Assembly (NCBI RefSeq): GCF_030272615.1
Contig: NC_081414.1
Coordinates: 525,575,637-525,639,636, forward strand
Length of the DNA stretch: 64,000 nt
Origin: Cryptomeria japonica
Taxonomy: Eukaryota > Streptophyta > Pinopsida > Cupressales > Cupressaceae
Direction of reading: 5' to 3'
Shown: one piece after another, positions 11,366 to 22,300 of the stretch
Layout of the letters: every line of letters starts with the position of its first letter
How positions within the stretch are numbered: position 1 is the stretch's first letter
Position numbers and translations under genes: made by a program
The notes under the pieces: generated by a model
Seen by the model: only the letters and a program-made list of their open reading frames with translations
Told to the model about the DNA's origin: nothing
Database searches by the model: none

Positions 11366-12657
11366 TGTGATGCCCCACTCATGGCCTAGCGTGCTAGTAC
11401 AGGTGTAGGATGAGATTGGGAAGGCCTAGAATGGCAAGACTATGCTCCCTTGTCTTCTCGAAAGGTTGAGATGGTTCTACATGGGTCTCACTTGGGCGTT
11501 GGGGTCGAGAGAGACTGCCAGGAAAACCCTTGAGATGGGTGCCAGGGTCTAACCACTAGGGAAATCCTTGTTGATAGCTTGTGATGATACTCTTTCCCTA
11601 CATGTGTCCTACTACCTTAGCCTTGATTTGATGGTTGCCTCTGGTGGGTTTTTGGTGATTTATAATTAAGCCTTATTAAGTTATTGTTCATTTCTTTGGT
11701 GTTGGTCTTGTGGAGAGTTAGTCTTTTGTTATGTTCCTTGGAGGTTAGGTGTCAACCTAGGTCTGGAGTGTGTGTGTGGGACCCTTGTGTCATTCTTCGG
11801 AGCACAGGGGGTGGACCTTTTTGGTTCCACATGGTTAGGCGGTTTGATGCCTTCTTCCATTGGGATTCTTCTTCATTGGATGCTTGTGTGCATACTATGG
11901 ATTCTTCATCTTTTTAGTTTATGCTTGGATTCTTGGAGCAGATATGTCCTATGTTCTTGGTTGAGAGACTTGATTATTTCATGTATCTTAGCTATCTGTC
12001 TTGTAGCTAGGCATTATGAATATGTATAATGGAAAATTTCCTTGGGAAGAATATAATATGTAATTTGGATGGTTGTTCTCATGGTTAGAGGTTATGATAC
12101 TTGGTTGGAATTAAATGATGGATTCTTGTAATGACATATTGAAATATTTGTAATATGAGAATATGATATATGCTTATATAGATGCCTTTATTAAGAAATT
12201 GAATGCTTATGTTTAGAATTTATGGTGTAATTTATGGTGTAATCTAGTTGTTGGAAGTATGATTAGGAACATTTGGATTTGGTGCATTAAAATGAACCTA
12301 GTAATTATATGACTTGGAATCATGAGTAAATGATAATGTGGATTATGGTTATTTTCCTTTGTATATTAATTGAATTGAAGGTTAGAATTAATGAAGGATT
12401 AATGTGGTAGAATGAATGGATAGTGTATATCTTGATCTTATGTTAAGTTAAGTAGTGATGTTGGAATACCCTAGGGAATGTGTGTCTTTTGATGTTAATT
12501 TATGTAATGTATGTTATTTCGGCTTTGCGTATTTATGCTTATATGATCATGTGTAGTTAATGTATATGTGGTAATTGTTCTTTTAAAAAAAAAAAATTAT
12601 CCCTATTTTTCTTAGTTTAATGGTTAGTTTCTCTAGGGTATTTTGGTGGGCATTACA
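11366..12657. mobile_element. LTR-like unit (solo LTR or truncated element)
   Basis: A 1,292-bp segment that begins TGTGATGCCCCAC and ends GTGGGCATTACA, so the ends are TG...CA with about 12 bp of imperfect inverted repeat, typical of plant LTRs. The 5-bp flanks (TAATT and AAAAT) do not match, so it may not be a simple insertion. Orientation is uncertain. No reading frame is recognised. It separates Gypsy-1 from Gypsy-3. Confidence 0.5.
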
Positions 12658-13690
12658 AAAATCTTGAGCATGAGCTTTGTAGCCAAGGCCATATGAACTT
12701 TCATTTTCTTTGACTTGAAGTGGTTCCAATATGCCTTGTTCATAGAGGCCTAACCCTTTTCCTTGATATTTCATTTTTTCACAAATTCTTTTTTCAATAG
12801 GATACTTATTATTTTGGAAACAAGATGTGAGTCCATTTTGAGGGGGATGTGAGGTGGAAGGAATTGTAAGCTCATGGAGGAAACCATAGTGGATGAAGGT
12901 GGAAGAGACAAATTGATAGGTATGGGATTTACAAATAGCTTGGATAGGGATGATGGTATCTTGTGTAGGATTGGGATCATGTGGGGGATTAGGAGGAATA
13001 TTAGTATCTTGAGATGGATTGGGATCATGACATGTAGATACAGGAATACTTTGATCATGACTTGGGATAGGATCATGTGGTGGAGTGTGAGGGATTATTG
13101 TATCTTGAGATGGAAGGGGATCATGCAATGGGATGTAGAGGATACTTTCCTCTTGAAATGTAATGGGATTATGAGATGGAGTGATTTTATCTTGACATGG
13201 AGGGGAATCATTGTATTGGATAGATGGGATGTTTTTATCTTGATGAGGAATGAGATCCTGAAAGGGAGTAGGAGGGGTAATTGGATTTTGAGATTGAAGG
13301 GGATCATGGGATGGAGTGGAGGGTAGACTTGGATTTTGAGATGGAATGATTTCATGAGATGGGGGGATGCTTTGATCTTGAGCTGGAGAGGAATTTATGC
13401 TAGCATGCTCTGGAACAATCTCTTGCCTTGGTTGGGGTTGTGGGGATGGTCTGATGGAGGAGGATATGGATTCTTCAACTTGGGTGGGTGAAGGGATTGA
13501 GGTTCTTCTTGGTTTGGAGGGGATGAAATTGCACCCTTGTCAATTAGGTCCTAAATGTAATGCTTTAACCTTAGGCACTTTCTAGTGGCATGACCTTGGA
13601 TACGATGGTAATCACAATACTCATTCTCATTGTACCATTGAGGTTTTGGTATATTTTCATCAAAGGGACGGGTCATAGGAAAGATCACTG
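12658..13690 (-). pseudogene. Gypsy-3 gag knuckle, proline-rich repeat and G-patch
   Basis: Near 13600-13660 the frame reads YCDYHRIQGHATRKC, a CX2HX4HX4C knuckle preceded by QWYNENE, matching the WWND region of the other two elements. A small frameshift follows. From about 13400 to 12940 there are about ten 16-residue units of the type HDPxPSQDxxIP. Then comes a G-patch (MKYQGKGLGLYEQG, then ILEPLQ and YGLGY) near 12680-12790. The protease normally lying between knuckle and G-patch is absent. The coding trace ends at the LTR-like unit. Confidence 0.6.
12940..13400 (-). repeat. 48-bp coding minisatellite
   Basis: About ten degenerate units with spacing near 48 bp, each containing (on the plus strand) ATCTTGAGATGG and GGGATCATG words. 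One unit is 16 codons, so the repeat stays in frame and encodes HDPxPSQDxxIPxxxx. Confidence 0.75.
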
Positions 13691-14310
13691 CATCAACTTG
13701 GACCAACTTTTTAAAGACCACCTCTATGGGCTCAGCAAGTGAGGTGTACTCTTAACAAGAGTCTTGATTAGGAATGAAGATGGTGTTACGGGGTTGGGTT
13801 TGATATTGCAGATTGGTTTGGGTGTTGGATTAGTTGTTTCTGTTGGGTGGAATAGATGAAGATATGGTTGATGGATTGGAGGTTGTACGATTAACTTGGT
13901 AAGCAGCTGGGGGATTATAAGGGATATTTGGATTAGGGGGAGGATTAAGATTAGATGGAAGATTAGGATTGTGGTTTGGAGGACTGTAGTATAAGGGAAT
14001 TGGATTATGAGTGGAGGTGTTGTAGAAAGACGAGGATTGCGATGTATAAGTTTTCTTGCAAGTCCCTTTCTTTAGGTCGTTGATCATGTGGATGGGGTTA
14101 GATGGGAGGGGTATGTTTGTGAGGGATAAGATGGGGATATGAATGAGGGATAAGATGGATTTCCCTTATCAAAGGTAGAGGAAGGATAAGGAATGTGAGA
14201 TGGATTGGGATTGGATATAATTGGTTGAGGTTTATATTGGTTACTAATGATCTCTATTTTGATAGTGTTATATTTGGCACATGAAGGGATGATAGAAATG
14301 AGAGGAGAGG

Positions 14311-15107
14311 CCTCCATTTATAGATTTTTCATGAGGGAAATCAAGGGCCAATATTTAATATCAAAATGGAGGGTTAGAATTTAATGGAAGTATGGTCCCA
14401 AATTTGGAGGCTTAGCCTTGTGACAAGTGTCACAAGGAGAAGTGAGGTGCAAGGGTAAGTGTGTTCACACATGTGTGAGCACGCATGGGGAAGCTCATGA
14501 AAATGACATGTGTAAGAGGTAAGGTGGCTATGAGGTGACTTGTGAGTCACATGTTGAAAAGGTAGAGGGCTAGTGAAAGTGACATGTATATGCCATGTGT
14601 ACGAGGTAGGTGACTCTATTGGGAAGAGCATTCTCACACATGTGTGAGTACCCATGGTCAAAGAGTGACATGGAGACTTAAAATGACTTGTGCATGCAAG
14701 TCATTTAAGAGGGTGTCACATGTGGACTCGGGTAGGTGTAAGGAATTAAATAATAGAAAAAATGTTAATGAGGTTAGGAATCAAGGGGATTAGCTTAATG
14801 AAGGGGGATTACAAGGCGGGTTTGTAGGAATCACCATATTAATTTAATTAATTGTGAATTAAGTTAATTAATTGGGATTAGGAGGGAGATTGAGATATTG
14901 CCTAAGGTTGAGTTTGATTTATAAACTTTATAGAAAATGCGACATATAATTAATTAATAAATTAATTATAAGGATGGAAGAGGGGAATTAACTAAATGTG
15001 TTTTAATTAATTTGGGGATAATAAAGGGCTAATATGATCAATAAGATTAATCATCCGATGTGGGCTAATTAATTAAATATTAATTTAATTAATTTTATGT
15101 GTCTACA
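14311..15107 (-). mobile_element. Gypsy-3 LTR U3 region with TATA box
   Basis: It starts at 15107 with TGTAGACACA and is A+T-rich (TTAATTAA tracts), like the Gypsy-2 LTR. It contains repeated CACATGTG and GTCAC(T) words near 14460-14660 and ends with a TATA-like CTATAAATGGAGG at 14311-14323. Gag-like sequence follows almost directly, so the LTR end and leader seem to be deleted or unrecognisable. Confidence 0.5.
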
Positions 15108-16140
15108 CAAAATATGACAAAAATCATTAAGTCTAATTTTTATTTTATTTTTCTAATAATGAGCTTCCATTGAAATTTCTATTATATTTACTGGTGCATA
15201 ACCTTTCATAAATATATGTCGAAGGGTCAAATTTGATAGTGATGAGATTGTCAAGTTAATATTTTGTAACAATTTTCATTTATATTTTTTAGATTAAAAT
15301 GTTGTAATTCAATTGATAGAGCATAATTGGTAAGGGTGATGGCATGTTCATAAATGTAATATTAGGGATGAGGTCAAGATCACACCCCATATGACTTGGG
15401 AATGGATACCCTAAAGTCCTTCACTTTTAACCAAAAAATATTAACATAAGCTTGTACTCCCATATGAAATAACAAAATGAATTCATAAACGACTCCACAA
15501 AGGATCAAGTATTTTTATTATGATCTGATGTGAATTTTGAATACCCAAAATTTTACCTATATTTTACAGTAAAAGTGAGTAAAAGTGACTAAAGAAGGCC
15601 ATACCCAAAATTTTACCTATATTTTACAGTAAAAGTGACTAAAGAAGGCCATACAGCCATACAGCCATCAAAGTTAGGCGTCAATACCCAACTCGGTTTC
15701 CCACTTTCAAGAGATGCCTATAAAAAACCATCTGCAATGTCAAATTCCAGCCCGAAACATGGCTAGAAGTGGCCAACCTATCACCTGTTAAATATTTTAA
15801 ATTTGATAGAAGAAGTCTCTTATTTGTTGAAGCCAACGATGGGATGGCAAGGGTTTGAATTTTTTAGCTTTTTGTTCTCCAAATTACAGGTTTGTCTCGA
15901 AAAGATATCGACGAAGCTCCCCATCTTTGCATTGTACATTAATCAACGCGTGTTGGCGAAGCAATAGATTTTTCCACGCTTAAATTGGGCAAAAAGAGTT
16001 AAATTTTGAACTACCTAAACCATTAGGTAGTAAATCATTGTTTTGGTGCTAAACTAATGCAAATTTGAGACCTGAGAAGCTTAAATTTGAGTTTATTGGC
16101 GAGCTGAAATTTGTAGAATTGCGTTACAATTTTGTCAGAA
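15108..16140 (+). promoter_or_regulatory. Upstream region of the SYP4 gene
   Basis: About 1 kb between the Gypsy-3 LTR and the start codon. It must hold the promoter and 5' UTR unless there is an upstream noncoding exon. No convincing TATA box or start site can be assigned. A tandem repeat (15541-15650) lies within it. The sequence right before the ATG (TTGTCAGAA ATG G) has a purine at -3 and G at +4, a favourable context. Confidence 0.45.
15541..15650 (+). repeat. Tandem duplication upstream of SYP4
   Basis: A 60-bp unit (15541-15600) beginning ATACCCAAAATTTTACC is followed by a 50-bp copy (15601-15650). The first unit carries an extra internal GTAAAAGTGA duplication. A short ATACAGCC doublet follows. 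Confidence 0.9.
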
Positions 16141-16349
16141 ATGGCAACACGAAATCGAACGGTATTGTTTAAGAAGTACAGGGATGCATTGCGCGACGTT
16201 AAAAAGCCTTCATCGTCTTCGGAAGCGTCGACGTCGACATCTGGATATGGTGGGAGAGGCCCTGTTATTCAGTTGTCAACTGCCCCTTTTTTGCAACAGC
16301 AGGCTCATATTTATACACCCCTCAGCACAGATGATGCGGATACAAACAG
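16141..16349 (+). CDS. SYP4: SYP4 exon 1
   Basis: Encodes residues 1-69 plus two bases of codon 70: the conserved MATRNRT start, a Ser-rich stretch and the STDDAD segment. The donor is AACAG/GTCAGT. Confidence 0.93.
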
Positions 16350-19300
16350 GTCAGTACTCCTTTTATAATTCTATGACCTTTGGGAGAAAAATGCTAGGGT
16401 TTCGTTATAATTTGCTTTGGGGTTTGAGCGTAGCTCTTTCTTTACTTCAAATTTGACTCCTTGCTAGATTGCAAATTGCAGCAAAAAACCTTACAACAGT
16501 AGTAAGAATACAAGTAAAATCTCATTGAAAGACAAACGGCTGTTGAATGCCGTATCCGCAATATTGACATACCAGGAATTAGAGAGTAATTCATCAGTTT
16601 TATTGGCAAAAAGTTTTTTCTTTTTTTCCAAAGGATAATAGCCCATATCTGGCACCAGGATCCCTGCTAACCCGATGGCTTCTATCCCCTAATGGGTTAA
16701 AAACATTAAGTCATCTGCTTTGTTCTGAATGCAGAATGTTCAGATGATAAGGACCAAAATTAAACACAATCAAATCGACAAAGACCAAAAAATACAATAA
16801 AATTAAATGTGATAGCTGTCAATATAACTGCTGCCACATGTTTTTTCAATTCCCTTATCTTTGAATCTATTTCACAAACATCTCATACGTAGCAGCGGGG
16901 TTTTGATTACTGTTTTTAAAGAGCGAGTTAGTGAATAAGTCCTGATTATTTTGAATTAATGTTATTTGTTCATATAGAATTAGAGCTATTTGACAATGAC
17001 CAATTAGATTCAACAAGATTCAACATTATTTAAGCAATAATGTAGAAAGTGATGCTTGCTTGGGATAAGGCAGGTATAGGTCACTACCAAGGTTTTTGTA
17101 CTTATTTTGTCCTTCAAAAAAAGCTTGGAGTTGCTGTGAGGATTTTGTGATAATGGGGTTGAAATACAGTTTGTTGTTTTTAACATTTTCATTGCTTTTA
17201 TTTCACATTGTTATTGATGTACCAATTGAGTTTCAAATTGTGGCTAATGATTAGGAGGGTAATGAAGAGGCCTTTGCAATGAAACAAGTGGAAATGACTT
17301 TTAATGACTTTTCTGCCGAAACAATTTGTAGGACCTTTGAATGTGTGTTCAACTTTACTTGTGTAAAAGATCGTCTATGGGCATTAGCAAATTAACAAAA
17401 TAAGCTGGACCCAAGGTTTGAATTCTATTAAAGTGTGAGAATTTCACAGGATTTAGTCAAACTTATCTTGATTAATTTTGCATCTAGTTTCTCAAATTTC
17501 AATAAACTCAATATCCTAGGTTCAGAAAGTATTATGTAAAAATGCAATATTCTGTTGTTTCTCATTTCTCTAGAACAATCATCTGCTTCTCTGAATTCAA
17601 GATACTTTGCAGTGCTACTGATCAGATGTTCTGTGTTGGAAGAAAATTGTGTTTTCCAAATGTTGTTTGATTATCTATTCCTCAAAATAGTTAGATTGAA
17701 TTTAAGGAAATTGCATGACAGAAACCTTCAAGGAACAGCAAACTTCTCCCTGTTTTAATTCAAGTGTAAGTGGATCTCCAATCACGTGTATTAAATGGCA
17801 ATAGGTCATTTCATTTTGATTCTTTATAGCTAATGTCCTCTTGGAAGGGAGTTGTCTGCCTTTTTAAAAGCATAGGATTCACTAATGGTTACCATACATG
17901 CCTTCTAACATTTGGACTCTTTCCCACCTGACAAAATTGTCTTTCCCCCTTCACCCGGAACATGCATTTAGACTTTTGGATTGTATCGTCTGTGTTTAGG
18001 ACTTAATTTGCTAAAATGTTAAGCTCATGAAATTTTATGGGGAAATGGCATGGAGGGAGTGGCATGCGAAAACAAAGTATTTGAAAAGAAATGATGCTAC
18101 AAGTAATACTAAAACTAAAGAAAATCCAAGATTACTATGAAAACGGAAAAAAATGTTGCACATGAAGACAGCTTTATTTTGTGTGAAAAGGTTTTGTAAG
18201 AGGTAAAAAATCCTCCAGAATTCTTGAATTGCCAAAAGGTCTTGTTTTATGTGGATGACAATTAGATTTTTATGGAGGGCTGGTTTCATTCAAGATCTTA
18301 TCTGCGAGAGGATCTTAGTTCTGTCATTTATATTCTTACGACCCAATACTTTGATCGTCAGCTCTCTGGGATGTGGGCTTATTCATTGTAAAGGTAGATT
18401 TCTTTTATTCTAATATTAACTACTGTTATTTAGGGCATATACCATCATTTACACTAATCAAAGATTGAGACTGATATATTCTGTAGGTTGATGATCCATC
18501 CACTAGAGAAAGTAATAAATCTCAGGGATGAAAACCCAATATTAAGTCAATCAACATTGAGACTTTTCAGTAGCACAAGGCAGTATATGGATCATGCCTT
18601 CATTTACTGTCAATATACTGGTGAACGTCCTCTAAATCCTTGATCCTTATATTTTGTTTCCAAAAACAACTCCTAAAGTATAAACAAGCTTATAGCCATC
18701 TACAAACTTTATCAAATTTATTTAAAGTAGTGTGTTAGGCTTTTTCTTTTTCTTTTTACTATTCTTAGTTTTAAAGTCATCATCAAATATTTTTCTAAAC
18801 TTTTCTATATAAATGTAATGTCCCTTTTGGGAATATTACTGTATTTTACCCTTAAACCACTATTTCAATTAGAATAAGAAATAAAGAACATTTAAGAATA
18901 CAAATTTACCAATAGACATGCCTTCTATAAGAGAAAACCTGGTCTAGGTCCTGCATGTAATGTTAGTCACCGGACATTGACATTAAATCATAAGCCATAA
19001 TATCATATATCATACTAATCATTAGTAAACATTATGATATCCATAAATATCATTCATATTGAAATCCAAATAAGCAATAGCCATTTCAATGTGGATTCCT
19101 TTAATAGTTTCAGTAGGAATTCATTGAAATGTTTGCAAACTGTAGTCTCAAGGGGAGATTCCTTGTATCGCGAGAGCATGGGTAGGTCTTAGTCCATCCA
19201 TTGTGGGTTGGCGTATTTGAGGGGAAACCTCAAGCCCAAGGGCACTTTTTCACCCCCTAGTCCATGATATCCATTGCGAGTGGGTGTACTTGGAGAATTC

Positions 19301-22300
19301 CCCAAGTCCAAGGGCATTCCCTCGTATGGTAGGATCATAAGCAGACTCCATCCCTCAATTCACCTTGGAGGCACTCTTTCTTCCTTGATCAAGCCTAGGA
19401 GCACTAACGAGCCTCCCAGCCCATGAGTGCTCCATCTTGGGGTGGTGTATTTGAGAAGAGCACAAGACTACCCTTTCCACCAAGTCTCGGAGCACACATA
19501 TGCCTCCTGGCCCACAAGCGCTCCATGTTGGGGTGGCATACTAGATGAAAGATAGGTTGGGTCTTCACCTCTCGTGAACTTGAAAAGTTGATTGGCCTTC
19601 CTGTTTTGCAAGCTGTTCCTCTAAATTCAGAATGTAATGCCCCCTTTCAGGGTTACCTTATATTTTTCCCACAGGGAATTAGAGTAGCACATATCTGAAT
19701 CTGATCTGTTCGCCTTTATATGTATTCTGATCTTCTTCGATCTCCTGCTGCCTTCCTTCTTGGAGTGGTCAGCTTGCTGTATAAATATTCCCCCCATCGT
19801 GGGTGAGGAGTCATGTCCTTCCCTCAACCGTGGGTGAGGAGTCCTGCCTATTGGTAAAGACACAGCCTTCTTTGCAAGAGGCACCCCTTCACGTTAATCT
19901 TTTTATTAATTGCTGGAGCCTCGTGTGGAGTCACACCTTATTGGTGTTTAACTAATGTTTAATCTGGGCACAGATTGATATATAGATCGTTTGAGTTATT
20001 ATGTGAGGTCGCTGACCCTAGTGTTATCATACAGAGGACGTTCCTTAGTGAGTTTGCTTCTTGTGAATCCAACCTTTGTAGCCTAGGTGGATTACTTTCT
20101 CTTGCTATTGGTTGGGTTTCAGAAACTTGTGAAGTCTTGATACAAGACAATTTTCTGGGTAACAATAATATATATTTATATCAAAGTCTGATTTCATATC
20201 ATCAGATCCGTCTGCTATTTCTGATCTGTCTTCCTCCTATTCCATGCTTCCTCTTCCTTGATATGTTGATCATTTTATATCCCCTCAAGAGGAAACGGAG
20301 AGTTATGTCCTTTAGTTCGGCCCTCATTTGCTAGTATTTTAATTTTCTTATTTATTTATTCGTTTGTTTATTTATTTATTTTTCTATAGTCGGCCCTAAC
20401 CAATGTTTAACCTAGGTCGGCTTCTATCAGAATTTTTTACCTCGGTCTTTTAAATTTCTATTATATATAACTGTGTTTTCAATGCTTAGGGCTGTATTCT
20501 GCTTCTATTTTGGCATGGGCATGACACAGAATGCACTATCATATGAATCTTCCATTATATGTTTATAATAAAAGAGCACTTGGATTACTTACAAGGTCAG
20601 CAATTTCTGCAAATATCTTTATTGTATGAACACATGTTTAGATCTATACTTCTACTAATTATCAGCATCATTTCTTAAGTTGTATTGCTGCTAATATTAA
20701 TTTCCAGTTCTGATCATTATTCTTTCTCAGCTTATTTTATTCATCATTCCGTTTTGATCCTTTATGGATTGTTGTTGAATGATTGATATTTGTATGAATG
20801 ATTGATTGATTGAATGAATTCCTTTGATTGTATGATCTGAGGTATTGGTGAGTGATGATTAAGTGATTGTTGATTAGATGATTGATGAGTGATGATGTAA
20901 TGAATGCTCGTTTGATATATTGGTGAATGATGATTGAATGAATGCTGCTTTGATAGAATGATTTGCTTATTGATTTTTGCTTGATTTGGTAATTGATGAA
21001 TGCTTTGTGAATTCAAGAGTGATGATTGATAAGTGATCCTTGAATGCTTGGAATGATTTCTCCTTTATGGTTTATTGGTGAAAGGGTCACCACCTTTCAT
21101 AAGAATTGAGTCACCAGCCTCTATTGCTACCTTTTGAGAATAATAAATTATTTTCAAATGGATCTCTCTTGGATATCCTCCTCAAATGAAACCTTCTCCC
21201 CCTTATATCTTTTAATGTGAGGGAGAGTTACACATCTTCATAATGGCTGCCCTTTGCAAGGGTCACATCCATTCACAATTACCACCCTTTTAAAGAGTAC
21301 GACCCTTCATAATTTCTACCCTTTGAAAGAGTCGCAACCTTTCACAATTAACCACCCTTTCAAAGAGTACATATAAATTTTTTTATTATTATTAATAATT
21401 AAATCCTATTTCAAAAAGGGGATATTACAATGAATTTACGATTAATGATTAAGAAAGCTTCCCAAAATTTGGACAAGCATCTTTACCATTTATGGACTCA
21501 TCGTATAATGTAGGTTCATGTTAGATGTTAATGTTTTCACGGCCGTTGTTTATGGTTGCTGTATGATAGGTAGTGCAAACTGCAGCACTGTAATTCTCTG
21601 CAAAGCAATGAATGAACTCAGATAACTTCTTCCAAACTTGTCTTTTTCCTTATGCTAGAATTGTATTCTTTGTGCGTCTGACTTCAACTCTATTGATTTT
21701 CTAATATTCTTATTTTCATGCTTTTGGTAACATAACTGAAGATTTTTATATTGTTAAAACTTAAATGTACTACAGACCCATTTATTACTCACTGCTATAA
21801 ATTTCTATATACTTTCATCTTTCAGAACCTTTCTAGCATTGGTCATTCATTATAAATCCAACTATATTCAGATGAACATGTCTGCATTCATCATATTCTT
21901 TAATGGATGGTAATATAGCAGAATATAAACAGGAGGGTCAAAATTTGATAAAATATCCACATACGATAATTTCTATGCACCATGCAATACACCAATTTCT
22001 ATGAATGATAACTTCACAATATGAATATATGATACATAGTTGAAAGTAGTGCTCAAATACAGAAAACAACAAACCTCTATCTGAACTACAATAACATCTT
22101 TCATTCCTTCTTTCTGCAACTTCCACTCCTTCTGCTCCTGAATATGGAGAATGCATTTAATTCTCATGCCAAATTATATTTATTCTGTGGACATTGTCCA
22201 GTTAAACTTCTACAAAATTCTACTTATGTTTATTTTTGTATATTCTGCTCATACAATCTTTGTATTAAGACTTTCTACTATCTTCTAGAGTAGCTATTTT

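Larger units (their letters stand above)
12658..15107 (-). mobile_element. Gypsy-3: remnant with LTR, gag knuckle, repeat and G-patch
   Basis: Read on the minus strand, an LTR-like U3 starts with TGTAGACACA at 15107 (Gypsy-2 starts TGTAGACACC). It is followed by degenerate gag sequence, a zinc knuckle, a proline-rich 16-residue repeat and a G-patch. No protease, reverse transcriptase or integrase is visible. It is either a rearranged remnant or a non-autonomous derivative of a Tat-like element. Confidence 0.6.
18814..21429. mobile_element. 2.6-kb LTR-like insertion in SYP4 intron 1
   Basis: It starts TGTAATGTCCCTTTT at 18814 and ends AAAAAGGGGATATTACA at 21429, so the ends are TG...CA with a long imperfect inverted repeat. 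The flanking 5-mers are ATAAA (18809-18813) and ATGAA (21430-21434), matching at four of five bases, consistent with an aged target duplication. No gag or pol is visible, so it could be a solo LTR or a large non-coding derivative. A second TGTAATGCCCCCTTT start at 19633 hints at nesting or internal duplication. Confidence 0.55.

Noticed and set aside
13397-13585. Plus-strand frames over 12874-13585 (Gly/Trp/Ile-rich).
   Set aside because: They are shadows of the minus-strand 48-bp coding minisatellite.
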